DNA from: Ephemerocybe angulata
Lineage: Eukaryota > Basidiomycota > Agaricomycetes > Agaricales > Psathyrellaceae
Assembly: GCA_013368325.1 (NCBI GenBank)
Contig: JAACJK010000005.1
Coordinates: 62,001-126,000 of the forward strand
Direction of reading: 5' to 3'
DNA: 64,000 nt
Every line of letters starts with the position of its first letter. Position 1 is the stretch's first letter. Positions 33,591 to 42,419 of the stretch are shown here, in pieces. Both the position numbers and the translations under genes were made by a program. Under the pieces are notes generated by a model. That model saw nothing but the letters and a program-made list of their open reading frames with translations. It was not told the origin of the DNA and did no database searches.

Positions 33591-34000
33591 GTCCACGGCT
33601 TCCCCATGGCCCGTGCCCCACTGGGGCGATTAGCTGGGCCTCGCTGCACTGCTCCCACGTTCATCGACTTGAACGGCGGAGACATTCCACTTCCGATTGA
33701 ACACTGTTCGCGACAGTCGTCCTGGAACACACTGCTGATTCGACGACACAGGAATGTTCGTGTCCTCTGGGTGTCATAGCCCGTTGCACTCATGCACTCA
33801 GCAATCATCAATGCCTTATACTCTCGCGTTCCGGTATGGCTTTGCACACAACTTGTTGTTCTTGATCTCTACATCGCTTCTCAGTGTACCATGCCCCCAG
33901 CTCTCGAACTCCAGTTTATGAGAATAGGGGAGCCAACTATAACCTTTTCTTACGGTATCCGCCTTCTGAGCTTTGATGGCGACCAGCTGATTTTGACGTG

Positions 34001-34009
34001 GCCTCAGGG
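34001..34009 (+). repeat. Target-site duplication, left copy (GGCCTCAGG)
   Basis: Identical to 35255-35263 across the element at 34010-35254. Confidence 0.8.
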
Positions 34010-35254
34010 ACCGTGTATAATTTCGCTTGGACCAAGTTAACTTGGTCAACTTGGGTCAACTTGCCCCCGCCAAATGAGCCCAAGTTCGAACCAAGTTAGG
34101 GCAAGTTGCTGGACAACTTGACTCCCACGGACCGACAACTTCGCTTGGGTCGAACTTGGGTGTTCGGCGGGGCAAGTTGAATTGTTAATCTAAATTCCGG
34201 CCTCGAGAATACGGCTGGGGGCTATTTGAGGGTGGAGAATAGATGTGTCCAGTGGCACCATTGTGATTATTTATCTATTATATTGCTATTCTATCATTTC
34301 CAATGTGCATTGCTTTTTCACAATACAGTATTTATAGGGGGGTCGAGCAGATTGCATACTGGGGAATACTATTCTGCTGTTAGGCAACGCTATATTTTCA
34401 ATGGTGGGTTAGCATAGACGAGAAGACATGGGTCTTCGAAATATAAGTGAGATTGTGTCTCATCTGAATCATGGACCTTGGAAGCAAGAGGGTCGAAGAG
34501 GGGCCTCGGCTTGCCCTAAACAATATATAATAAAATTTCTCGATGCTGGGCTTGTGCCGTGTCGCTTTACCGCCGTTCCGACTTCCGCCAGACCAAATTT
34601 GGAAGCAGGATAGGGCGGAAGTCTCGGCACATTTGAGTGGTTTGCGTTTCGTGCGCGTGAACGGGTTCACCGATTTAGAAAAAAGTAATCCCATTAACGA
34701 GCTCTACATAGCAGGTATTAAATAAATAACAGTCATATCAATTAAACGGCGCTGTATGCGCTGTACGGTTACTTGACCACCAGAAAGCAGTGGAGACGGA
34801 ATTGGAGCCATAAAGAACAGGCGGAGTATATCAGTACCGGCAAGGCCCCACTCTGAGGCTGAGCCCGTCTCCTACATCAGGTAATACGTACTGCCTACGA
34901 CTTGGCACTCCCCAAGTTAGGGGTTATAACTTGGGTCACAACTTGGTAAAAGATTCAGGAAGGGGTCGGATACCAACGACAGACGGCGTGAAGCTTAATT
35001 ACCGTCTAGTATCACCGCCTCGAGTAATCCTGGCCCTTACCACACAAACTCGGGCTCTAATTACCATGATATGCATTGAAAAAAGCGCAAGTTAGTAATA
35101 CCAATTATTAATAAACTGACTTGACCTTCGCTTGTACGTGCACAAACTTGCAAGTTGGTCCAAGTCAACTTGTCTCGTTTTGGCGGGGCCAAGTTGACCC
35201 AAGTTGACCCAAGTTGACCAAGTCAACTTGGCCCAAGCGAAATTATGTACCACC
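34010..35254. mobile_element. Non-autonomous TIR element, 1245 bp, with CAAGTTGAC-rich ends
   Basis: The two ends are inverted repeats: both read (inward) ...ATAATTTCGCTTGG, then a series of CAAGTT/AACTTG units, then CCCCGCCAAA. Similarity runs for roughly 100 bp. The element is flanked by a perfect 9-bp direct repeat, GGCCTCAGG, at 34001-34009 and 35255-35263. The interior has no transposase; it is AT-rich with short open frames only. A 9-bp duplication fits Mutator-like or related elements, but the superfamily is not settled. It inserted about 600 bp upstream of the lectin gene start. Confidence 0.85.
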
Positions 35255-35263
35255 GGCCTCAGG
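35255..35263 (+). repeat. Target-site duplication, right copy (GGCCTCAGG)
   Basis: Matches 34001-34009 exactly. Confidence 0.8.
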
Positions 35264-36918
35264 TAAGACATACGCCTCTAGGCCTCCCCTATACTTTGTT
35301 CTCTTCATTTCGGGAGGTCGAACAAGGTGGTGTGTAAGGCGGGAGAGGAGACTTCCTTGGAGCCCTCCACCTTCCGTTATCCTTAGGACCAGCTGACTTG
35401 ACTTAGCTGCACCTGATACCACTTGACAGGCCACTTGACAGGCGCTTTGTCGCTTCGTCTTTGTTCTATTAAATTCTGAGGCGTCAGAATAGGACATCAC
35501 ACGGCTTCAAGAGACGGGCTTGCACACTTGAAGCCTCCTTTTGATGCACGAGAAATGTCGGGGGCGTGTTATCGATCTATGAGAACACGGCCTTGAACAT
35601 TCTTCGGGATGGTCGTCATGAATCAAACCACGCTCACACGCTCGTCGTCAATCTTTCTTGCACGATATCGATACGCGCTACACCCAGGTTGAGCCCCATA
35701 AGTCTACTCCTAACATTCCTCCGCCACATTGAACTTTGCTCAGGCGCCATTTTGGGAAGGGTGGCGCACCTCGACTTCATCAATCTTAACCGCCTACCGG
35801 GAATAAACCATGAAAAGCCCAAATTCACTTCCTTCTTCTAGTAGAGTGTAGGGATCGCACCCCCTTTTCATAGCTTCAAGGTTAAATGGCTAAATGCAGC
35901 AGGATCCGAGTAATATCTCCTCTCATGTGGAACATGGGATATCGACCTTCAACGTTCAAGACGCCCGTCCACCGGTGTTGCGTGAGTATACACCTGACTC
36001 TCCCGGGAACTCACTGCAGGCCAATGCATTCTTATGAGCCGCGCCTCTTCCACAAGGTGAGAACCGTTCTACACGCATGCCGGCGTTCCAAGGGCCGAGT
36101 CGCGCTCCAGCCAATCAATCCCGCTCGAATGGACAAGAACATCATTTATGGGGAAACTGTTGGAGGCAGGTGCCCGGCGATGGCTCATTCAAATTGCTCT
36201 GTGTTGCAATGCACTGTGCGGTTGATTAGATTAGATTAGATCCTGTCGCCCCGATGTAGTCAGCGCCACCAATGCACCGAGCGGCGAGAATTGACTTGCC
36301 ATCGACGCTATCCGAGTGATTTCGCCTTGCCGTCGAGAGTTGTCGTTCTTCCACAGCCGCGCAAGGAAATTTGAGGCTTTGTGTTGCACACATAGTATCC
36401 ATGATTGAATCACGGTGACTTTGAATTGAAGCCTTATTCGCGACGTAGTAGAGATTACCACTTAAGAATGCTCAGACCCAGATTCATGGTTGACTCAGTG
36501 TATCACTTGACACGCAGCATCGAGGGTATTTACTTCTCAGGGCCCTTCTCCTTTAACCACTGTATCTAGCTTTCAGACTCGCTCACTGCGCGTAGTGGAA
36601 CACCTCACTATTGGATGATACTACCCTTCAGAGTGCCGACCATGCGTCCGAATTCGCTTCACAACGAAGGCACGAGAAGCTATATTTGACTTAAACTCCA
36701 CGGCTGTTCTGGGACTATGAATTGAGATGTCTCATTTGTGATTATGAGTTCTCTCGCAGAAGCACCGACCCAAGCTGTGGTATTAAAGACATACGAGAGG
36801 AAAGCTCATGATACTCAGGTTTCACCGACGAAGATATGATCCTCCCCATCCGCCTCAGGACATACGTCGCCTTCAGCCTAAAGCCCAAGTAAAAGCATTG
36901 AAAATCAGTACATGTATC
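35264..36918. other. Gene-poor stretch
   Basis: No supported gene. A short TTAGA repeat (four units) lies at about 36223-36242. Confidence 0.45.
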
Positions 36919-37391
36919 TTAGTCGAAATAGCAGCCTGTATGGACACGTACGGCAGGGTTGTTGGTTATCAGCCCACATAGCGTGCAGCGGTAGTGGACA
37001 GGCCTGTTCCCGACTCCCTTCTTGATCGGTCCCTTGATGGTAGGTGGCTTCCTCCTGACGGCCTTACCCTTGGGCTTGGCTGCGGGAGCAGCAGGTTTCG
37101 TCCGCCGCTCGAGACGATCGGAAAGTTCTTCGATGAGCTCACGTGTTGAGATGTCTGATAGAACATCGCGGAGCTGGAGATCGGAGCCGTCGTCGTAGCC
37201 ACGGGTGGATAGCTCGTCGATGTAGTCACGGGCGCTGAATGACTGGGTGTAAACGGAGCGTATGTTTAATGTTAGCGCTATGGAGGCGGTCGTATCTTCT
37301 GTGAATCCATAGTGCTCACCTCGGAGGTAGCCTGGACAAGACTGAAGAGCGGAACGACAGCCAAGAGCACCTTGAGGGGAGAGATATGCAT
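36919..37391 (-). CDS. Small secreted protein, ISTREL...LSDRL family, 131 aa
   Basis: Minus-strand exons 37391-37320 and 37242-36919, with a 77-bp intron (GTGAGC...ACCCAG), frame intact. Exon 1 encodes the signal peptide MHISPLKVLLAVVPLFSLVQ. Exon 2 contains FSARDYIDELSTRGYDDG, then ISTRELIEELSDRLERR, a Lys/Pro/Ala-rich basic middle (KPKGKAVRRKPP) and a C-terminal CTLCG with a final Cys near the end. Motif, exon layout and exon 2 length (324 nt) match the gene at 26529. A TATATAAG box lies about 100 bp upstream (near 37490). Function unknown. Confidence 0.78.
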
Positions 37392-38404
37392 TCCGGCCTA
37401 GATCAATGTGCGGATCGCCTGAGTACTGAACTTTACGTAGGTGGGAGAACTTCGTAGTGGATAATCTTTGAAAATATGGCTGGGCTTATATATGTACCTA
37501 CAGGCTACTGAAGCGACTACCCCCATTATGTCTATAGTGTCCATCCGGTATATCCTGCCGCACACCCGACATCCGATAGCCCCTGAGCTGTACTGAGCGC
37601 TCGTACAATTCCTTCTCCTGAGAACTATTCAGTGTAACCTTAGAAATGCATACAAGGGGACAATATCCAACCTCACTACAACGCCCAAAAAAGAGGAACC
37701 AAGGATTGAGTGTGTACGCCAATGCCTTCACATTGCCTCCCATTGACCTTTGGGGCGGAGATGGAGCAGCCCGTAGCGACGGGCCCTTCTCAGGTCTGAT
37801 CCTCATCATCCTCCGCATCAGGGAACAGGAACATTGCATTTGCAACGCTCCAAATCACGGCTGAGGCGAAGTCTCACCCAAGATTCAACGCCACGGCGCA
37901 CCTACTGTACATACAACCGCTTGTGGCCAAAACCGGGCTCCGTGCCCTCTCATCTTCCCTAAGCTCAATAGACCGAATCGCCAGTAAGTAAGTGTCGACA
38001 CAGTATACTCCCGAAGCGACCCTGCACGGCGGAAAACTGGACCGGGGATTGATGCATTTGTGACTTCCCTGGGAAGATCAAGGGTCCGGTACGCATCCGG
38101 ATTCTCAGACGGCTCCAGTGAATGATACTGGATGACTTTCCGTAGACTTTCTCTCACAAACAAAAGGTCGCTAAACAAACCAAGTTGTGATGGGATTTGT
38201 TTGTTAGGAAGATGTTCCCCCGTAAACCATTCTATTCGCGCAACAAATCTTTGTAGAACATCATTCGAACCACGTGGGTCTTCGGCAAAGATCGGCAAGC
38301 CAAATTTGGCGTGTGAAGCAGAGCCATCCCGCCGACAGAGCAGCGTCGCGTCGCGCCAATTTAAGACCTTTCCTCGCTCTCATCTCTCTTCGAAAATCAG
38401 ATCC
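37392..38404. other. Intergenic
   Basis: TATA-like TATATAAG on the minus strand near 37490 serves the 37391(-) gene. The open frame upstream of 38405 is an extension of the transposase frame without coding character. Terminal repeats of the Harbinger-like element were not identified. Confidence 0.4.
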
Positions 38405-39766
38405 ATGGATACCTGGTTCACGCCCTTCTTCCTGATTCAAGCATCGGACCAATGGTGCCACGATGAAGAAGATGAAACCGCAGCTGCCCTCGGACTCTTC
38501 CTTGGCTGCGCCATCTTGCCTCGACTTTGCCAGAACGAGTTGCGTCGAGAACATCGCCGATACCTCACCCGACCCGACCTCTTGCCCAACCCAAGGATCA
38601 ATACACCGTGGCAAGCTCTTCACGGCTCGAGAAACGACCGGGCATTCATTACGACGATGGGGCTCAATGTGGATACATTTGAGTACATTCTCAATGAAGG
38701 CGGGTTTAAAAACCGTTGGAACGACTGGACAATCACCAACACACGAAACGACGTCAACCCAGATGGTGTTCCGAGGCCTGAGCGTCGCTCCCTGGACTCG
38801 GCTGGAGCCCTCGGCCTCGTCTTGCATTATTTCAAGTTGTCGTCGTCGATGCGCGAGGTCAGCCTGCAACTGATCTTCGCGTTGACCCCGTCAACAGTCT
38901 CAAGGTATCTGGATCGGGCACAGGACATTCTCCTTGAAACTCTCGAGGAGATGCCTGAGGCCAGCATCACGATGCCAGAGGGTGTAGATGAGTTTACGAG
39001 CCTCAACAACCTCATCGTTGCCCGCCACCCACACCTCACCGGGGGTTGCGCTTCAATTGATGGTTTATCTCTGGGTGTTGAGGAGGCAGCTGATCGTGAA
39101 CTGGAGAATGCGACCTACAATGCTTGGAAGGCGAAACATTGTATCAATAATGTGATTGTATTCTCACCTGAAGGTAAGTCGATGATCTGTTCCTATCCAA
39201 ACCGTACTCAAACCCAAATAGGTCTCATCATTCTCGCTGTTCTCAACTCTCCGGGAAGCTGGCACGACTCGCGTGTGGCACGGCCTATATTCCAGTACAT
39301 GCGAGAGAACGTACCCGCAGGATTTTACGTCTGTGCCGACAGCGGATTTCCCAAGGGTGATGCTCAAAATGCAGCATGGATCCGCGCGCCACTCAAGCAG
39401 AACGACCGTGTTCCAAACGACCCCGTACTCCAAAGGCAAGCTCTCGACTTCAATCGTGATCTCGTATCCTACCGCCAGACAGCGGAATGGGGTATGCGAA
39501 CACTGCAAGGATCTTTTGGCCGTCTTAGAGTTCCGCTGCCAATCAAGTCATCGAAGGACCGCCAACGTCTCCTCCTGACATGCTGCTATCTCACCAACGT
39601 TCGCGCACGAAGAGTAGGGATTAGCCAGATTAGGAATGTGTACATGCCTGTCTGGCGGGCTTCAGAGGATGATCGGTTGTGGGATCGACTTGGGGATATG
39701 ATGTTTGGAGAGATTAGAAACAAGGAACGGGTTGCACGATTCCATCTGGTATTGGACGAGAATTAA
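38405..39766 (+). CDS. PIF/Harbinger-like DDE transposase, 437 aa
   Basis: Start at ATG 38405; the frame is open further upstream but without family features. A 48-bp GT-AG intron (39174-39221) joins FSPEG to LIILAVLNSPGSWHDSRV; because 48 is a multiple of three and has no stop, the unspliced frame is also open. Family marks of the DDE_4 (HARBI1-like) nucleases: SIDGLSLGVEE (first Asp), PGSWHDS, CADSGFPKGD (second Asp), and AEWGMRTLQGSFGRL (Glu). The N-terminal part has the usual LNVDTFEYILNEGGF stretch and a helical DNA-binding-like segment. All catalytic residues are present and no stop breaks the frame, so the enzyme may be active. It would cut and paste an element with 3-bp TWA targets. 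Confidence 0.85.
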   Translation: MDTWFTPFFLIQASDQWCHDEEDETAAALGLFLGCAILPRLCQNELRREHRRYLTRPDLLPNPRINTPWQALHGSRNDRAFITTMGLNVDTFEYILNEGGFKNRWNDWTITNTRNDVNPDGVPRPERRSLDSAGALGLVLHYFKLSSSMREVSLQLIFALTPSTVSRYLDRAQDILLETLEEMPEASITMPEGVDEFTSLNNLIVARHPHLTGGCASIDGLSLGVEEAADRELENATYNAWKAKHCINNVIVFSPEGKSMICSYPNRTQTQIGLIILAVLNSPGSWHDSRVARPIFQYMRENVPAGFYVCADSGFPKGDAQNAAWIRAPLKQNDRVPNDPVLQRQALDFNRDLVSYRQTAEWGMRTLQGSFGRLRVPLPIKSSKDRQRLLLTCCYLTNVRARRVGISQIRNVYMPVWRASEDDRLWDRLGDMMFGEIRNKERVARFHLVLDEN

Positions 39767-39955
39767 AAGATTTGTATTCACTTCATTATTCTAGAGTAAT
39801 CTAAACTAAGCTTCGAAATCAACATAAGTATCATTGACGGTGGACGGGCTTGCGGAGCGCATGGGAATATCACTGTTGCGAGACACCGAACGGGACTGCT
39901 GATGCTGAGACCTTGAGCGCGAACGTTGACGGTGATGGGATGTTGTAGCACGAGA

Positions 39956-40282
39956 TCACGAGCGGCTTGAGGTAGAGAGATGTGAACGGCCCCGGCGTGA
40001 ATAAGAAGGTGAACGACTTCGACGATGCGGGCTTTGGCGGGGCGAGCGACTCCGGCGAGGTGAGCTTCGGTGACGTGAACGACTCCGGCGTGACCTAGAA
40101 GCGTGGAAAACGTTGGTGTGGTGCTGCTGCGGCATGTTTAAGTCCATTGGACTGCCGCGGACACGCGGCTGCTCGATAGGAGCAGCCTGACCTTGATATG
40201 CCATGGGACGTAGGCTTAGGAAGAAAACGGCGACGCGTCGAACACGTTCAATTGAAGGCCTTAGACAAACCAAACCAAACAC
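39956..40282 (-). CDS. Arg/Ser-rich small protein beside the Harbinger-like gene
   Basis: Minus-strand frame ending at 39956. The first upstream start gives 108 codons; an internal ATG at 40204 (MAYQGQAAPIEQP) gives 82. From residue ~45 of the long form it is almost entirely SR/RS and SP dipeptides (SRSRRSRSRHRSSPRRSRSP), a composition of SR-type RNA-binding or nuclear proteins. It is convergent with the transposase gene and 190 bp away, so it could be the second ORF of the same element; no Myb domain is visible, which is the usual partner. Coding status uncertain. Confidence 0.4.
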   Translation of the reverse strand: MFGLVCLRPSIERVRRVAVFFLSLRPMAYQGQAAPIEQPRVRGSPMDLNMPQQHHTNVFHASRSRRSRSRHRSSPRRSRSPRQSPHRRSRSPSYSRRGRSHLSTSSRS

Positions 40283-40385
40283 GTCGCTGTCATCTCAGCA
40301 TGTCATCACGAACTTGGCCTCTGGCTTGGCTTCCGCTTATGGGTGAAGAAGCTGATGGCGCGACTTTGTACGCCCAAATTTGTTT

Positions 40386-40712
40386 TGTACTATCGTTCAC
40401 CGGCACATGCAAGACACCACTGAATGCAAGGATTTCGAGTTTGGTATCTTCCAGTGCTCCGGCGGCTTCAAGACTTCACAAGTGACCTCAATAGCTTCAG
40501 GTAATCCTTCATTTGCCTTTTTCTCGAGGGAAAACGGTGCAGAACGAGGAGATGGTTTTCGGGCTCTCGTCACGCTGTTGTCACGCTTGCTGTTGAGTTT
40601 GGCAGACCACAGAATGCAATTTTGATGCAATTCCCTTTTTTGAGGAGTGACCCGAGCGTGACATTGCATTCAGTGGTGTCTTGCATGTTCCGGTGAACGA
40701 TAGTAGAGGCCC
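40386..40712. repeat. Inverted repeat pair with ~43-bp arms
   Basis: 40388-40430 and 40665-40707 are inverted copies with one or two mismatches (TACTATCGTTCACCGG and its complement are shared). The 235-bp spacer has no gene. It may be the end region of a small foldback element. Confidence 0.6.
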
Positions 40713-40894
40713 TTCGACCCCTTCACAGACATCAAATTTTGTAGAGGCCCTAAGCGCGGCGATATTGCTCCACCTTCCTTCCTCGTACTCGGCGATCACG
40801 GCATCCTCAGAATTTTGTTTTGTTGGGTGTTTTGTTGGCTGTCGAGGGTCTGCGGAAAGTCATCCACTTAGAAAGATATAAATGATATACTTGT

Positions 40895-40902
40895 ATTCTA
40901 GT
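40895..40902 (+). repeat. Target-site duplication, left copy (ATTCTAGT)
   Basis: Eight bases identical to 41404-41411; matches the hAT preference for nTCTAGAn-like targets. Confidence 0.8.
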
Positions 40903-41403
40903 TAGTGCCTTACAGGCTCGGGCTCAAAGCCGCGAGCCGGGCCTAGCCGGGCCCTTACAGGCCGAGCCGAGCCGGGCCTTACTTGATTTGGCAGTAGGGC
41001 CGGGCTGGGCTCAAGGCCGGGCCCAGACCAAAAAGCCGGGGCTTAGGCCTTGCCTGACCCAACCATATCATACGGCACCTTGGTGCAGTGGTTGAGTGAT
41101 CAGATATATGTCCATGAGGCTCTCAGTTCAATTCCCGGCTGTTGCAAGGGCTCATTTTGAATGAAAAAATTAATTCATAGCATTACACTAATACATGGTA
41201 GTTCAATACAAAAAGTTACTGACCGGGACCGAGATTCATTACAAAAAATTTGTATACAAAAGCCCCGGCCCAAGCCGTGAGCCGAGCCGGGCCCGACCAA
41301 TTTGGGGGCTCAAGGCTTGGCCCAGGATTTCGGTGGGCCTTGGCCGCCCAAAGCCGGGCCTTAGCCGCGGCTTTTGGGCCGGGCCTGGGCCTGTAAGGCA
41401 CTA
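40903..41403. mobile_element. hAT-type MITE, 501 bp
   Basis: Both ends read TAGTGCCTTACAGGC inward, and the element is flanked by a perfect 8-bp duplication. TAG-starting termini plus an 8-bp duplication are the marks of the hAT superfamily. The subterminal parts are very GC-rich with many GGCCGGGC/GCCCGGCC units in both orientations. No transposase is encoded. The middle contains a tRNA-like sequence (separate entry). Confidence 0.85.
41073..41150 (+). repeat. tRNA-like sequence inside the hAT MITE
   Basis: An A-box match TGGTGCAGTGG at 41081-41091 and a B-box match GTTCAATTCC at 41126-41135 lie at tRNA spacing. The T-stem does not pair, so it is a tRNA-derived fragment, either captured by the MITE or a SINE inserted into it. 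Confidence 0.45.
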
Positions 41404-41411
41404 ATTCTAGT
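41404..41411 (+). repeat. Target-site duplication, right copy (ATTCTAGT)
   Basis: Matches 40895-40902; its last four bases are also the first four of the hairpin at 41408-41479. Confidence 0.8.
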
Positions 41412-41479
41412 CTCGCTTACCATCCGTTGGCGTCCGTTTTTGGACAAAAACGGACGCCAACGGATGGTAAGCGAGACTA
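41408..41479. repeat. Perfect 35-bp inverted repeat with a 2-nt loop
   Basis: Bases 41408-41442 are the exact reverse complement of 41445-41479; only GA separates them. The arms start TAGTCTCGCTTACC and end CGTCCGTTTTTG. It would form a long hairpin in DNA or RNA. It touches the right target duplication of the hAT MITE and lies just upstream of the homeodomain-like gene fragment. Confidence 0.9.
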
Positions 41480-41673
41480 CTTATATTCATATTCGGGGTT
41501 CATCCCCGGGACCACATTTCGTTAAACGCACGCCAACCGCATCGACGGTCCCCAAGCCTACGACCACGACCCGCACAGCAGCACCCACCGCCGCCCACTT
41601 CGCGCGCCTCACAGCGATCTCGGAGCTCGACCGCCACATCCCCTCCCCCGTCTCTCGAGCCGCGTGGGACGCT

Positions 41674-41678
41674 GCACG
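41674..41678 (+). repeat. Copia target-site duplication, left copy (GCACG)
   Basis: Identical to 47894-47898; five bases is the normal size for Copia elements. Confidence 0.85.
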
Positions 41679-42052
41679 TGTTGAACATATGGCATATATG
41701 CGAGACATTTGAGCACGCAGACAGACTGAGACATATGACATCAGTCACTTGCAATTTCCCTTTATATTCGAGCTGTTTTACCAGCCTATGACATCATTGC
41801 CCTTGACGTGCACTGAAGTGCTTCTAATCACAGACTCGAGCATTATATACTCTCGTCAACCGTTACTTACTTATTAGTATAAGTCACACTTCTGGTCACA
41901 CTCTCAGACATGTATAAATACCTTGTAGTTAGACCTCAATCTAGATCGACTTCACCAGTCTCTCTCAGTAGTCACTTAGCTCGCCTCTTTAGTTAGTCTC
42001 TCGGTAAGTTCAGTAGCCTTAGCCACTGCATTGTATTAGTGCTACTTCTATA
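41679..42052 (+). repeat. Copia 5' LTR
   Basis: Begins TGTTGAAC and ends CTTCTATA. A TATAAATACC-type TATA box lies at about 41914, with a plausible RNA start downstream. Matches 47522-47893 with a few substitutions and a 2-bp indel. Confidence 0.93.
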
Positions 42053-42068
42053 AGTTATGAGCCCCGAG
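42053..42068 (+). other. Copia primer-binding site (half-tRNA type)
   Basis: AGTTATGAGCCCCGAG directly after the LTR is complementary to the anticodon arm of initiator tRNA-Met (around its CAU anticodon). Priming by the 5' half of that tRNA is established for Drosophila copia and some yeast and plant Copia elements. Confidence 0.75.
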
Positions 42069-42081
42069 AGGCCAAGGGTAT

Positions 42082-42369
42082 GCGCTGTAATGGCTGCTCC
42101 CAACTCTCGGTTTGCGCTGTAATGGCTGCATACCCAATGGCTCTGACTTACCCTTGAGACTGTGCGTCAGAATGTTCAGCGCTGTAATGGCTGCGTTCAT
42201 TTTGATTGCTATCGATAATGATCAGCGCTGTAATGGCTGCGTTTGTTATTGATTTTGATCTGCGCTGTGGTGGCTGCGATCAAAATGGTGATTACTAAGC
42301 TTTTCACCCAGAGAATTGCTGAATAAGCAATTTTCACTCTTGGGGAAAAAGAAGCGCTGTTATGGCTGC
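42082..42369 (+). repeat. Six copies of GCGCTGTAATGGCTGC in the Copia leader
   Basis: Copies at 42082, 42114, 42179, 42225, 42262 (two changes) and 42354 (one change), each 16 nt, irregularly spaced by 32-92 bp. They fill the untranslated leader between primer-binding site and gag ATG. The sequence between copies is unrelated, so the motif itself is conserved. A role in RNA packaging, dimerisation or translation is inferred from position only. Confidence 0.85.
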
Positions 42370-42419
42370 ATCTTTGATTGGAGATCAATTGCTGATTTGA
42401 TTCATTTCAGATCTTCAAT

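Noticed and set aside
42082..42369. CRISPR-like array
   Set aside because: Repeats are too short and spacers uneven, in a eukaryotic retrotransposon leader.
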